In this document: in pieces, positions 10,933 through 24,239 of the stretch
How positions within the stretch are numbered: position 1 is the stretch's first letter
Layout of the letters: each line of letters opens with the position of its first letter
Source: Rugalucina vietnamica
Taxonomy: Eukaryota; Mollusca; Bivalvia; Lucinida; Lucinidae
Assembly (NCBI GenBank): GCA_964017185.1
Contig: OZ024869.1
Span: 2,192,501 to 2,256,500, forward strand
Direction of reading: 5' to 3'
Length of the DNA: 64,000 nucleotides
Position numbers and translations under genes: made by a program
The notes under the pieces: generated by a model
Databases searched by the model: none
What the model was told of the DNA's origin: nothing
What the model saw: only the letters and a program-made list of their open reading frames with translations

Positions 10933-13479
10933 ATTTAAGGTATTTATGTGAGTCCATGTGCTTTTTAGATGAAGAGTGAAACATTGATGCAAAAAGTCCT
11001 GAGAGTATACAAAGAGGCTTTACCACTGCCAGGAGCTACATGTACCGATACTGATCTCTGTAAATAGAGCTACATTTTCCTGATATAGATTTTTTTTTCT
11101 AAGTAAGTCAGGGTTTGTTTTTTTTGTTTTGTTTTTTTTTTTGGCTCTTTGGTGATGTTTTTTTCCTTATGTCAATATGATTCATTGATCATGTAACATG
11201 AAAATTCTCAGAGAAAACAGATACTTTCATACATTTATTAATGATACCATTGTTACCACACAATAGCTAATCATCTTGTTGGAAATGAACATAAAAATCT
11301 ATATACATGTACATGAGGTCTGTGGCGGTGTTAGACGATGGCGCCTTAGAGACCACACCTGACAAATTATTGATCCTTTCAACCTAAAGCTTGAAGCAAC
11401 AAATACACCAAATATGACAATATATGGTAGTTGAATAATGCAAATAAAATACCGTAGATGCGGATGTGGTACTGACAAAGTGGTTTTCACAGACTTTTCA
11501 TTTTCCATTTTAATTATTGTTTGTTTTTTTCTTGAAAACTAAATGAGCTGTCTACTTCGCTGGCTTTTTATGTCCTAATAAGGTATACCATATTGACTGT
11601 TATAATATGCCTTACCTTTTGTTGGGCAGTATACTGACAACATGCAATGTATCTACCTTCACACAGCAGGAATTTAATTGTAATTCTGAATTTGTTTTAG
11701 AACAGTTCTTGAAGAACTGTTCAATTAAGGAATTATGCATGATTTAAGTTCTGGCACAGAATCTGAAAAGGTTAAACAATGTCAACTTCATGAATCCCTC
11801 AACAAGTTTTAGATCTAGTTTTTGGAACATTTTGAAACCCTATTCTAAGCATCTCAAGACTGGCTCTAGGATTAAACAGATTTTATTGCAATAAACTAAC
11901 AAGACACAAGTTATACCAACATTATGAAGCTCAACTAGCTAGTACTAATGGTACAGTGGTGATACAGATCATTTTATATTAACATACATATTACAATGCA
12001 ACATACAGGTTTGTGGTCATGAGCGGTGGCGGCTACTTATAGCAAAGTATAAGTTTGGATTTTCTGGGAAACACAGTTCCAAAACCTAATACTTATTATT
12101 TTTTGGTATCCAATAAACAGTCTGTTTAGAGATATGATTGGAGAGTTGCATTGTTCATCAAAGGTTGAACAGCCATACAATAAAGTGTCAAGTGTTAACT
12201 ATACATTAGGAAAATGGTTCTACATTTTGAGACTGGCTCTACAAAATCTAAAGTCACCAGCTTCAATGGCATCTGTCATAAATGGGCTCCAGTTAAAAGT
12301 GCAAACTAAACCTAATAAGTACAAACTAAACCTAGACTCTAATGAAGCAATTTAATGCTGGCTAACATATTTTCTTGATAATTATAAAATCAATCTGACA
12401 ATTTTAGAATCTTTTTTCCTACACATGGGATAAGAATTGTGGAAAATAATACCAAGATCTATGACAAATCTGAAAATTAAAGCCATATTAGAAAGAAGAC
12501 ATAGTGAAATTCAGCGGTGGTCAAATTTCTATTTCCAGGAATCCATATTTCCACAATATTTTTCAATTATAATTTTCTGTATATGCATGCAGATCTACAA
12601 ATTTCAACCTCAGATGAGAACTTAAAAGTTTTAATGCAAATGGTGTTATGATCTTCATCTAAAATATTATGAAAATCTACCAAAAAAGTAAAGGCATATT
12701 CCTTATGATTTCGTTAAATATAAGTTTTAAGCTTTGTCTTTCATGTAAGCAAGTATGTGATTCTACAAATCTCCAGGTCCTGAGGTTATAAAACTTTTTT
12801 TCATGCTCATGCAATTTATCAACTCAGCTGAGACTAAAAACTATCATGCTCACATCTAGACCCCTATTTTCCACTGATTTTTGCTATTTCATTATATTTA
12901 TGCAGGATTGAAATTTTGTGCTATAAGCAGATTTGAGCATGAAAAATTTCTTATAACCTTAAGGCGAGGATACAAGGACCAGCAAGATAACAGCTGTGCA
13001 GCACTCACTCCTAGCCCTCTTCTGCATATTACATTACTCCATGTATACGGAAAAAAAATTCAAGACTTAATTTTCTCATCAATGTATTAAAATACCACAA
13101 TTTTCGATGCTTTGATGCTGTATTTTGCATCAAAATTTAGATAGAGATCTTGTGAATGATTATATTTCAATATTAAAAGTGTATAACATTTAGATAAGAA
13201 AGTTATTTCATTTAATTTCCCTCCTATTCTGTGTGATACTCTACAGGTGGCCACTTTGGGACTGGGAAATAATTTTTTCTAATGATTTTTTTTCTGTACA
13301 CATAACATGATTCTTGTCATTATGTGAGATCAGCTTGCAGTTTGATGATCATGCAGCATGTTTGTTTTTGATGCACATAGGGTATACAATGCCTCAACAA
13401 GATAAATTTGAAATTTCAAGCCTCTCCTATCATCTTCTCAAATCATATTCCCAAAGAGGGCACCACTCAAATACAGCCA
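10933..13479. other. Long AT-rich intergenic tract
   Basis: Poly(T)-rich runs near 11088-11165; short open frames of 60-73 residues without domain, start context or codon bias. Nothing supports a gene. Confidence 0.5.
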
Positions 13480-13692
13480 TGCATTGTGGTGCATGAGACT
13501 GGTGGGGTAGGGATCTGGTTCTCATAAGAAATTCAAAACAACTGTACTTGCAGTGGCCGGGTGTGCCCTTGAGCAGGGCAAAATGCACTCCCCACAGTAC
13601 TGGTACTACCAGGAAGTAAAGGCTCCAATCCATCTCCTCATGACTGAAACAGTGTTGACTGGGACGTTTTAAGCCTTAAACCCAAACAAATA
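13480..13692 (+). mobile_element. Decayed S1 SINE, plus strand
   Basis: The 3' part is clear: CCCTTGAGCAGGGC, CTCCCCACAGTACTGGT, CCAGGAAGTAAAGGCTCC, TTGACTGGGACG and an ACCCAAACAAAT tail match the 279 copy in order. The tRNA-like head (13480-13556) is only loosely recognisable. Confidence 0.65.
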
Positions 13693-16304
13693 ATTCTAAA
13701 TGTTCTTGTATCCGTATGTAACCAATAGTCTTTAACTCACCTAAATTTAATAGTATCCTTGCTCTAATATAATAAAATGAGATTTCATTGAACCAATATA
13801 ATCCAATATGTTTACAAAGTACAAAACACTGTCACAAAAAAAGTTTGTCACAAAAATATTAGAAATCAAAAATACTGCCAAAATTCTACACTTTCCGCTT
13901 TGATGAGAATGTGTGAAAACAAACTCCACCTTCAGCAGCAATTTTACTGTCAATCAACATCACATGACCACAGCTAACTTCATGTTCATTGGCTGTTCAC
14001 ATACTGCGTGCTGTGATGATCTTGTGCTCAATAATTGGTGCGAGAAAATAGTGCAGTAGTAAATACTGGCTGACTTGAAATAATTTGTATGTGGTTTTAA
14101 TATTAGTGATTACACTAGAAAAAGGTGAAAAATAAAAACAATAATCAAAGAGGTGGAAAAATTACAAAGAAAATAAACATTTAAATGGCTATAATTAAAA
14201 ACATGTTGATTAAAAGTTTATATAAGCTATACCTTATTCTGAAAGACATAAAACAACAAAACAAAATTATTGCAAGATCATATGGCAATGAAAACCATGA
14301 ACCAATAAACGTTGGTTCATCTGAGTATTGAGTTTCCAGAACATCTTTTGATTTCCTACCTTTTCTGATACAAACACATGCAAGTGATAATACAATAACT
14401 TGTTAAGGTCAAATAAATAGGTCAAGGTCACTGCATTCTCCTTTAGAGTAAGCCTTCGGCTAACTATCCTTGTAAGTTGCTGCCTGCCATGCCATATTCC
14501 AAAGCTAACAAAATGCATCATTTAGAGGCAGATCAAGTTCTATTTTGGTATTTATTGTATGCAGAATCAGCTGTAGCAATTGTTTACAATCAGCAGAGCA
14601 TGCTGTATTGTTGCCTGTATGTCAATGTGATTGACAGCCAATTAATTAAGCCTCTCAGACTAAAGAGTGCCATAAATATCTCAGTCTCTCAGACAACATC
14701 CATCCTCAGACTTGCCAAAGTAACTCAAAATATTGTAATAGGATAATATTTTTAGCAAGGATGCCAGTCTTCCATATGGTCCTCCTGAGAATAGAATGAT
14801 GTTTCTCATAATTGGACTTTTATATTATTCAAACTTTAATTTTTTGTTTGACATTTATTAGTGTTTCAATATTTTTGGACTTACCTAAAAGTGCTGGTCA
14901 CAGAGCAAGTTTTATGCCTTTAATATGGCACCATTGGAAAGCAAAATCAGGACCTATTGCTCCCGAAATGGACATTCTAACCACTGAGCTTCTGCTGCCA
15001 GTGAACAGTACAAGCCACTATAACCCATCTGTTTTTTTGTTGTTGTTTTTTCTTCTTTGTTTAAAATTTGGGCTATTTACCACTTTTATAATATTAACTG
15101 GAAGACAAACTGCCAGGAGGAGACAAACTTTACTAAATAATATTGACAGAAGTGACAATGATACGACCAGGCAATAGTTCAGTGAAATGGCCGCACAGGG
15201 AATAATGGCCGAAATATTGACCAATATCACGAGATGACCCCCGCTTTATACATCTTCTGCCCGCCTAATCCAGTAATGGAATCACTAGGGTATAAACTTT
15301 ATAAACGCTGTCAAATCCAACAATAGTCAACATCTCCGATAATGAAACATTTGATTAAGGCTTGAGCCTGCTCTGTCAGTCAAGATGGACCATTGTTGTA
15401 TGCAGTGGGCAAGACATGACCTCTGACCTTCAAATGTGAAATAATGACCTTGATAAGGGTCCTGCTGGGAAGGGGCTCTTAAACAGATGGTAAAAATCAA
15501 CATAAACAGTGATCATTATTCTTGAGGACTATATGAACATGTACTATGAAAATGGGAGCCTATTTTTATAATGTCATTTGATAGTATAATACAATCAATG
15601 TCCTAATTCTTACATGGGGGTCTAAGGAATGGGGAAATCCCAACTCTTTCAAAAGGTGTCATGGAACTGATCTTATAGCTGCAGGCAGAGACCATGTGCC
15701 ACCCATCACTATTTTCGTTCTCCAGAGAAAACCCTATTTTTTTTTTTTTTTTTTTAAAAAAAAAGAAAAAAATATATCACCCAGTATAACTAAATGAATA
15801 CATAATTTACAATAAATGGGAAAATTTTCTCCCATCACTCTACTATAGTCATTATTTCTAAACTGTTTTATTTGCATGCCAAATTTACCTGGTTCAAGTA
15901 ACCAACATCTGAAACCAAGACATCAACATTTTTACATCAAACATGAGGCAAAATTATGACAATTTATGACAATCTCAAATTGAGCAAGGAAACATATGGC
16001 TTTTACAAAAGTGACAGCTTGTTAAATGAGATAATTTTAGGCATAAAAATTAACTGAAAAAGAAAAAAAAAAAAAAAAAAAAAATCAGTAGTTTCATGTT
16101 TCTTTTTTTTTTTTCTGTTAAAAACTTTGCTAAAGTATTTATTGTGTTATACAGGCAATATATTTCAATTTTGTAATTTCATTCCAGGGGTATCTTTGAA
16201 ATTAGGTCAAGGTCACCAGATCAGAGATCAGTCATGCCTAACCATTCACTAAACCATACCTGTCCAATTTGTTCAATACAGTATCGGTTTTGCCTGATGA
16301 CATT
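13693..16304. other. Intergenic, with homopolymer tracts
   Basis: AT-rich sequence. A T-run followed directly by an A-run lies near 15738-15770 and an A-run near 16062-16083. The 121-residue frame at 14812-15177 has two hydrophobic stretches but no known domain and sits in low-complexity AT-rich DNA; I do not call it. Confidence 0.5.
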
Positions 16305-16540
16305 TGAGCCGCCTCATGGGAAAACCAACAATCTGCATAGGCAAAAACAAAGACACAGATCAGCTTCGCGGTAACTGCGAAGCTGATCAGCGCCTTTGTT
16401 TTCGCTACTCGGATAGTACAATTCCTCTTCTACTTAACTCCGAAATTTCAAGCTTCTAGCCTGCTTCTTTGACTGTGCAGTCTGATTTGTGTCGGACCTG
16501 GTCAAAAACCACATTGTTGGTTTTCCCACGAGGCGGCTCA
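16305..16540 (+). mobile_element. Family A hairpin MITE, copy 5
   Basis: TGAGCC/GGCTCA ends with TT on both flanks. One stem base has changed (GTAACTGCGAAG where others have GTAACCGCGAAG). Confidence 0.85.
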
Positions 16541-16616
16541 TTTGTTTTCAACAGTGGCCTTGCAATCTAGGTCAAGGTCATTATCCCATCAACTGCTCGC
16601 TGCTGTGATTACATGG

Positions 16617-16702
16617 AAATGTTAAACCCACTTTAGTATACGTCTCCACAGTCAATTTAAATGTTAAACCCACTTTAGTATATGTCTCCACAGTCAATTT
16701 AG
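16617..16702. repeat. 42-bp tandem duplication
   Basis: Two adjacent copies of a 42-bp unit starting AAATGTTAAACCCACTTTAG, differing at one base (TATACGTCTC versus TATATGTCTC). A recent local duplication. Confidence 0.85.
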
Positions 16703-16827
16703 TATAAACTAAAATTAGGGTATCTTTCCACCATTGACATTTCTTTTGTGTATGTGCATGTTTTGAACCACAACATTTATCATAAAACCTATATAAAATA
16801 CATGTAAGCCTCATCAAGCACAGCTAG

Positions 16828-17106
16828 CATCACGAAAACATGCCCGTGTAATGTTTACCCCCTTGAATCCCACTTTTATATAGCAAAACTGAGGTATGCA
16901 GGGGTATGCCTATTTTTCTTATTTTTGCTCCAAAACATAGATTGTGGGTACTCGTTAGAACCGCTTTGCTGAGGCAGTTCTAACGTGTACCCACAATCTA
17001 TGTTTTAAGCAAAAATAAGAAAAATATCAAAATTTTTCATCTAAAAATTTTCAATTTTTAAAGCTCAAAAAATATCTGTTTATTGCATGGGCAAGTTTTT
17101 GTAATG
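16828..17106 (+). mobile_element. Family B MITE, copy 3 (hairpin intact)
   Basis: Begins CATCACGAAAACATGCCCG and ends GGGCAAGTTTTTGTAATG. The full central palindrome is present: GTGGGTACTCGTTAGAACCG and, inverted, CGGTTCTAACGTGTACCCAC in its relatives; here the second arm reads GGCAGTTCTAACGTG. AAAAATAAGAAAAATA-type tracts flank both arms. TAG and GTC flanks give no duplication. Confidence 0.8.
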
Positions 17107-17927
17107 GTCTTTGGAAGAGCCTCTGGAAGATGGGTCTGTCCAGTTACAGGCTAGCTAAAATCAGTTTCCTGAGCTAAAGCTTTTCCAAACATATGTGCTC
17201 ATGGTAGTGTGTACAGGTATTTGTAGTTACATGTTGATCTGACCTATGTGCTGTTTTTTCTAGCTGTATTTTGCATTTAAACTACAGCAGTTTATCTGAT
17301 AACAAAGCTTAACTTTAGTGCACACAATTGCAACTTGATGTCTTTATTAAAGTCTCATCATCAGAAAACCTTACTCTTGGGTTGTTACCAAGATGTAAAA
17401 TCTAAAATGTTAGTTATGAAGCAGAGAAAAATCCAAATTCACCTTTAACCAATGAATGTAATGAAAAACAAAGACACAGGTGAGCCAACATGGTAGCACA
17501 GCTCATCTGCACCTTTGTTTTAAACATACATGTACATGCAAAAACAAGGTTAATAGAAAAAGGCCACTCATAAACCAGAAGCATGCTAGGGTCATAGGGT
17601 TAAAAGCAATATTTTCTTTATCAAAATCATAAAATTCAAATCTTTTGAAATTGCTCAAAATTTATTTCTACAATTTTGGTCATAATCTGTTATTGACTCA
17701 ACAATTTACTGAAATAAATCTTGTCATAAATGCTTTGCCTTCTCTTTAAGGTAGCCAGAAATATTAAATTCTAGTTTAATTTGACTTCTTCCTTTCATGT
17801 ATCAGACATAGGTCACAGGTTCAATCCATTGGCATGATAAATTTCATCTAAAATGGTATATAATTCTTCTGTCTTGGCTGTAACAGTCTGGCAATAATTA
17901 TACATACTCTCTAAGGTAATTGATAAA
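17107..17927. other. Intergenic with family A core relic
   Basis: At 17461-17522 AAACAAAGACACAGGTGAGC and CAGCTCATCTGCACCTTTG resemble the middle of a family A element with a degraded stem. No ends are recognisable. Otherwise nothing. Confidence 0.4.
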
Positions 17928-18347
17928 TAAAACAGGTATACCATGACCAAAGGAGAGCTTTCTCTCAAAGGATAAGACAGGTATACCATGACCAAATTTA
18001 AATGAGAGCTTACTATCAATGGATAAGACTGGTATACCAAGACAAAAGGAGCTTACTATCAATGGATAAGACAGGTATACCATGCCCAAGAAAAGCTTAC
18101 CTCCAATGGATAAGACAGGGCTGGTATACCATGACAAAAGGAGAACTTACTATCAGTGGATAAGACAGGTACAGGTATATCATGACCAAAGGAGAGCTTA
18201 CTCTCAATAGATAAGACTGGTATACCATGACCAAAGGGGCTTACTATCAATGGATAAGACTGGTATACCATGACCAAAGGAGAGCTTACTCTCAATAGAT
18301 AAGGCTGGTATACCATTACCAAAAGAGAGTTTACCATCAATGGATAA
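17928..18347. repeat. 45-bp minisatellite, left part
   Basis: About nine imperfect units of GGTATACCATGACCAAAGG plus AGAGCTTACTATCAATGG plus ATAAGACA. Some units have lost 4-10 bases. The array continues beyond the LINE at 21599, so the two parts were one array before insertion. Confidence 0.9.
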
Positions 18348-21300
18348 GACAATGACAATGACAATGACAATAGTTTATTCATTTTTGAAGGCCTCCGGCC
18401 CATAACATATATCAATATATATAAACAACTTGAATTATGTCCCACATTGTGTTGTTTTGTATTTTTAAATAAACAAGACGACGTTAGATACAAAATTAAA
18501 GCCAGTTAAATAGTTTATGAAACGACTAAAATATCTCATATGACACGAATGTGCTCCCTTATCTAAAACCATTTATTGTTGTTTTGCCATGCTTTGCACG
18601 TTTTTCCTTCAAATTTCAACAAAATGTCTAAAAACAGCGTGTTTCAATTTATGTAGATTTTATACGAATAAATGCGATCTTTTGAATTGAAGATGTGATC
18701 AAAAAGGAATAATATAGTGTCTGTGAGATATTCACTTCGTTCACAGTGATAGGAATTTCTCGATCGATATATTTGACGTGAATCTGCCAATTTTCACAGC
18801 TGTTTTACAGGTAAGCCAATGATAGAAATAGTTTTGACGTCACACTGAGCGCATTTGCTGTTGCATTTATTGAATCTATGGTGGCACATTGATAGTCATA
18901 AAGATTTACGTGTTATACATATTTTGCATATCCGCTCAGTGTTTCATCTTATTTCTTATCCGTCGTAGATCGAATTTCTTAGTTCAAATGCATCGACAAG
19001 AAACTTTGCAATAGAAAATATGCTTTCCACATCATTTGATTTCATGATTGAATAAAACTTATGTACAGATATTTGTCTTTGCCACATTGGTTTAAAGTGA
19101 ATATTTCTTAGATCTTGATACAGTGGACATACCATGAAAAAATGAAAAATGTCTTCAATGGTATAAACATTTCTGTCTAAACAAAATGGACAAAATCTAT
19201 ACTCCCTATCGATATCATTATGTCGCCCCTTTTCAATTTGCAATTTATGGCTAGAACATCTAAAATTTGCCAATGTTTTCCTACAAACAAAACTTAAATC
19301 AATGAATAAGTATTTCTCTACGTCGAGCTGCGTTTTAAAATATTTGTAATGGTCCGCTTTTGATGAATTATTTATGCTACTTCTCCAGTTTTGGAGAGAA
19401 ATGTCTTTAATGCGCTGCGTAAAATTTGACAAAAATGCGTTTATATCTCCAACTTCGTCTGCAATCCAGGCGTAACCAAAGCCATATTCGAACAATAATT
19501 TCTTAATATACGTTGCCCACGTTATTTTATCGGCTTCCGTTAACGATCTTAGCATTCGATAACACTGGCGGGGATATCGATAATTTGGCATTCGCGTTAG
19601 TTTTATCCAGTATTTGATGGGTTGAACCATATAAGAAACGGCTAAAGGGAGACGACCGCATTCGCCCAGTACGAAATTGTCAGCTGCATTTTGATGTAGT
19701 CCAACGTATCTTTTACAAAATTTGGTTTGAATTTTTTCTATTTCTTCGGAATATTCATAGCCCCAAATTTCCGCCCCGTACATCGCGATCGGTTTTACCA
19801 TTGAATCAAAAAGTTTGAATGCGTCTGACGGACTGAAAAAGCCGAATTGTTTCTGAAAACGGAAAATACTTGAAACTGCTTTTTGCGCTTGCATCGCGAG
19901 TAATTCTTTGGTTTTTGTCCAAATCAGCCTTGGTGTAAAATAGATTCCCAAATACTTGTACATCGAAACTATTTCAATTTCCGTTCTTTGATAATACCAT
20001 TTTTCTATATGCTTTGTTATTCCACCATTTCTGAAAACAATAATTTTAGTTTTTGCGAGGTTTAATGTCATTCCAACCGATTTGCAAAATTTTTCGACCA
20101 AATTAATTAACCTTTGTAATCTTATAACAGTGTCAGAAAAGCAAGAAATATCATCTGCAAACATAAACGCCATTACATCCTCAATTTCATTTGAAATAAA
20201 TACACCCCTGTCGGATTCTGATCTCAAATATGCTATTAAATCGTTGATGAACAGTGAAAAAATAATCGGTGAGCTCAAGCAGCCTTGTCTCGTTCCGATG
20301 CTGCATTCGAAAAACCGAGACAGCGAATTATTTGTTTTGACACATGATTTGAGCTGGCTATACATTGATTGAAAAATTTTGATAAATTTGCTATCTTCAT
20401 TTATACCTTTCCGTTGTAATGAATCCCATAACTTGTTGTGTGCAATACTGTCGAATGCTCGACGAAAGTCTATGAATATGCAGTAAAATCTGCCCTTCGA
20501 ATGACACAAGTATTTTTGAACTAACGCTTGTAGAGAGAAAATATTATCTGTAGTTGAATAACCCTTTCGGAACCCAGCTTGGGACTCGTCAACTACCCCA
20601 TTTTCCTCAGCCCAGTTTTGCAATCTTGATGTTAGGATACCCGTAAATATTTTGCTTATGCTATTAATGAGAGATATACCTCGATAATTTTCAGGATTTG
20701 TTTGTAAGCCGCTCCTATGCAAGGGACATATAATATTTTTGCACCAATCTTCTGGCAACACTCCGCTGTCGTATATTTGATTAAATAAAGCGTCAAGGAA
20801 AGGCAGTATATCATTTTGCATACTTTTAAACATTTCTATGCAAATTCCATCCGGTCCTGGTGATCGATTGGAATTGATAGATTTTATACTAGATAAGATT
20901 TCTGCATTACTTATAGGTCTGTCTAAATCGTTGCAATCGTGATCTTGCGTAATGTTTTGTAAAAGGTGCTCATTTTCAATGTCAACATCCATATTTAAGA
21001 GATTTTGAAAGTATCTGACCCAGTCGTCCGGGCTTATATGGTCCTTAAGTGGTGATTTACCATTGCAGTTTTGTTTTATTATTTTCCAGTAACTACGCGG
21101 ATTTCGACATGCAGTTAACAGTTCAGATCGTTTTTCTTTTTCATATTTAAGACGTTTCGATCGACATACATTTTTAAACCTTGCCCTAGCTGCCTTGTAA
21201 TTATGTAAATCTAGACCGCTGTTAGTACGGCGAAATTTTCGGATTAAATCTGTCTTTTTCAGTTTAGCTGTTTGACATTCGTTATCCCACCACGGTGGTT

Positions 21301-21598
21301 GTTTGTTTCGACTATTATTTGCCTTTTTGTACTTAACTTGCATACATTTGCCTGCTTCTTTAAATAACTTGATAAAATCTGTGAGATACGATAATGCGGG
21401 CTTATTTTCTCTTGTCATTTTATTTTGAAAGTGCGAAAATATTTCAGAAAAATGTTGCACAAAACTATTCTTTAAATTCTCGTTCCATTTAAATCGTGTC
21501 CATTTATTTTCATTTAAAATAAATTCGAAAGGGTCAGTGTTTTGTACTGTTTTGGACAATTCAAGTGTACAGTGTAATGGAAAATGGTCTGAGAAATC
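18348..21598 (-). mobile_element. 5'-truncated LINE inserted in a minisatellite
   Basis: Minus-strand non-LTR retrotransposon of about 3.25 kb. The 3' end is at 18348-18372 and consists of about four ATTGTC repeats, a short-tandem-repeat tail rather than poly(A). About 600 bp of 3' UTR separate this from the stop at 18956. The 5' end is cut just upstream of the endonuclease SDH motif at about 21598, the usual result of incomplete reverse transcription. On either side the 45-bp minisatellite resumes in phase (GGATAAGAC before, TGGTATACC after), so almost no target sequence was lost. I see no clear target duplication. Confidence 0.9.
18956..21598 (-). pseudogene. LINE endonuclease (end) + reverse transcriptase ORF2, truncated
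   Basis: The frame stays open for about 880 codons after the 5' break. It begins at the last endonuclease motif (SDHFPL), followed by an RT domain with SPGPDG, NYRGISLINSISKI, GFRKGYSTTDNIF, FIDFRRAFDS (motif A), GTRQGCLSSP and FADD (motif C, both catalytic aspartates kept). A C-terminal CPFC...EDIFHFF..C cluster is a likely zinc-binding domain. The reading frame runs on upstream to an ATG at 21922, but the first ~108 residues (15-residue repeats) come from the minisatellite and do not belong to the element. Intact RT suggests a fairly recent insertion. The layout (APE-type endonuclease, RT, Cys/His end, microsatellite tail) fits the CR1/Jockey/I side of the LINE tree; I cannot fix the clade. 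Confidence 0.88.
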
Positions 21599-22716
21599 TG
21601 GTATACCATGACCAAAGGAGAGCTTACTATCAATGGATAAGACTGGTATACCATGAGCAAAGGAGTGCTTACTCTCAATAGATGACAGGTATACCATGAC
21701 CAAAGGAGAGTGTACTCTCAATAGATAAGACAGGTATACCATGACCAAAGGAGAGCGCACTCTCAACAGATAGGACAGGTACACCATGACCAGAGGAGAA
21801 CTTACTCTAAATGGATAAGACATGCATATTGTGAACAAAGGAGAGCTTACTATCAATGGATAAGACTGGTTTACCATGACCAAAGGAGAGCTCATTCTCA
21901 ATAGATTAAGACAGGTACACAATGACCAATGGAGAACATACTCTGGTATATAGTGACCAAAGGAGAGCTTACTATCAATGGATAAGACAGGGCTGCTGTA
22001 CCATGACCAAAGGTGACCTTACTCTCAATAGATAAGACAGGTATACCATGACCAAAGGAGTGTTTATTATCAATATATAAGACAGGTATACCATGACCAA
22101 AGGAGAGCTTATTTTCAATGGATGACTGGTATACCATAACCAAGGGAGAACTTACTCTCAATAGATAAGTCAGGTATACCATGACCAAGGGAGAACATGC
22201 TCTCAATAGATAAGACAGGTATACCATGACCAAGGGAGAGCTTACTCTCAATAGATAAGACAGGTACACCATGACCAAAGGTGAGCTTACTCTCAATGGT
22301 TAAGACAGGTACACCATGACCAAAGGTGAGCTTACTCTCAATAGATAAGACAGGTATACCATGACCAAAGGAGTGTTTATTATCAATAGATAAGACAGGT
22401 ATACCATGACCAAAGGAGAGCTTATTCTCAATGGATAAGACTGGTATACCATGAATGAGGGAAAATTTATTATGAATAGATAACACAGGTATACCATGAC
22501 CAAAGAAGACCTTACTCTCAATAGATAAGACTGGTATACCACGACCAAAGGAGAGCTTTATCTCAATGGATAAGACAGGTATACCATGACCAAAGGAGAG
22601 CTTACTATCAATGGATAAGACAGGTACACCATGACCAAAGGAGAGCTTACTATCAATGGATAAGACAGGTATACCATGAACAAAGAGCTTACTCTCAATG
22701 GATAAGACTGGTGTAT
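21599..22716. repeat. 45-bp minisatellite, right part
   Basis: About 25 units of the array that starts at 17928. As 45 is a multiple of 3 and the unit lacks stops in several minus-strand frames, it produces open frames of up to 144 residues built on 15-residue repeats (SIESKLSFGHGIPVL-like, and a second frame with SSPLVMVYLSYLLRV-like). These are consequences of the period, not evidence of a gene. Confidence 0.9.
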
Positions 22717-23524
22717 TTTAATAGTGTACACAAATGAAGCTATATCCAAAGTGGTTAATTACTGTGGTGTTGCAACAACACAATTTAAGATGTGTCATAA
22801 AACCACTATCACCATTATAAAGGAGGCAATTTGGCGGCAATAAAATGCTTCAATGACAGATTTTACACCAACCATATCCTGTCATGCAAATGTTACTGCT
22901 GCTAAATGCATGAAATGGTCAGAGATTCAGTGTTCTAAGTGTCTTAATTAGTTAGCAAACAGTGTCTGTATCAAAACAAAGGGGTAAAAAATACATATGT
23001 AACTGTAATTTTGGAATTCATCTACATGTATAAAGCAAAACTCATTATTGATATTATGAATATGTTGCTTTTGAAAACTTCATCAATATGCTTACTGTAT
23101 CTGTCACTTGTCATGCCTTATCCATTTCTTCACCTTGGTTCTTTCATTAAATGGACAATAAAATCAGTTGTATTATTCCTAGCATATTCTCATTCTCATG
23201 TTACTACAGTAGAAACATCAGGAAATGAAACAAGCTGAGTTTGTTTGACTGGCATGACAAGGAATGACAACCTCGGCTGATGACAGGAAACACTTTAACA
23301 CAACATGCAATATGCAAATCTTAGCATCATGGAGAAAATTGAAGTCAATAAACAGACTGATTACCATGATGATCTAAGCAATCAAAGAGACTTAGGTCAT
23401 CTATAGCAGTAGTAAGAATTTACTAAGAAAGCTTTCTTGTGAGACATTTATCAGAATGACTTGATTCTTGGTTTCATGAACTGGTACTGAGTATCTTGAT
23501 CTAATCACTTTATTTCTTCAGTAG
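22717..23524. other. Intergenic, nothing recognised
   Basis: AT-rich; the 75-residue frame at 23011 has no recognisable feature. Confidence 0.45.
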
Positions 23525-23819
23525 CATTACAAATACATGCCCAAGTAATATATGGCTTTTTCTGAAGTTGTAAAAATTGAAAAATTTTAGTAGAAAACTT
23601 TTGATATTTTTCTTACTTTTTGCTCAAAACAAAGATTGTGGGTACTCGTTAGAACCGCCTCAACGAGGCGGTTCTAGCGTGTTTTGGAGCAAAAATAAGA
23701 AAAACAAACGTGTTTTGGAGCAAAAATAAGAAAAATATTTATACCCCTGCATACCCCAGTTTTACTATATAAAAGTGGGGTTTAAGGGGGTATTCATTGC
23801 AGAACATGTTTTCCTGATG
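23525..23819 (-). mobile_element. Family B MITE, copy 4, with an internal duplication
   Basis: Starts CATTACAAATACATGCCC and ends ACATGTTTTCCTGATG. Palindrome arms GGTACTCGTTAGAACCGCC and GGCGGTTCTAGCG meet at TCAACGA. Just right of the hairpin a ~29-bp piece (CGTGTTTTGGAGCAAAAATA) is present twice in tandem, which makes this the longest copy. Flanks TAG and AGA, no duplication. Confidence 0.8.
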
Positions 23820-24239
23820 AGAAATCCATATTGGGAAGTATAAGGAAAACAGCTAGGGTCATGGAATGGTCAGCTATCCAAAACACACTGTTCCTGGACA
23901 AGCATGAGACACAATGGCTGTTTACTAGTATTTAGTGTATATTCCCTCCTCTTTAGATTCACAAGTGGCTCTTATTAGTTTATCAGAAGACCAGAAAAGT
24001 ATTGGCTGATTATTATGTAGAAAAAAATGATACATGATTGTATATTGACCAAGCTTTGCATCTGGTAGTCTCTGTTCCTTATATTATCAAGTGGTGGCAT
24101 CAAATGGCAAACAGTTGTTACTTTACTTCTGGAGAGAACACATCAAACAGTATTTACAAACTATTCAAATATCATTTTGTGAATATAATTTCTTTGGATG
24201 ACACTTTAATACCCTTTCATCAAGACTAATTGAACCAGG
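23820..24239. other. Intergenic, nothing recognised
   Basis: AT-rich, no supported gene. Confidence 0.4.

Noticed and set aside
14812-15177. A 121-residue open frame with hydrophobic stretches
   Set aside because: AT-rich low-complexity context, no domain, no support for exon boundaries; hydrophobic residues are expected from T-rich codons.
18956-21922. A 988-residue protein starting at the ATG at 21922
   Set aside because: The first ~108 residues are translated 45-bp minisatellite; the LINE sequence begins at about 21598. The fused frame is a coincidence of phase.
22115-22486. Repetitive secreted or structural protein with 15-residue repeats
   Set aside because: It follows from the 45-bp unit length; there are frame-breaking units nearby and no signal peptide, terminal domain or gene structure.
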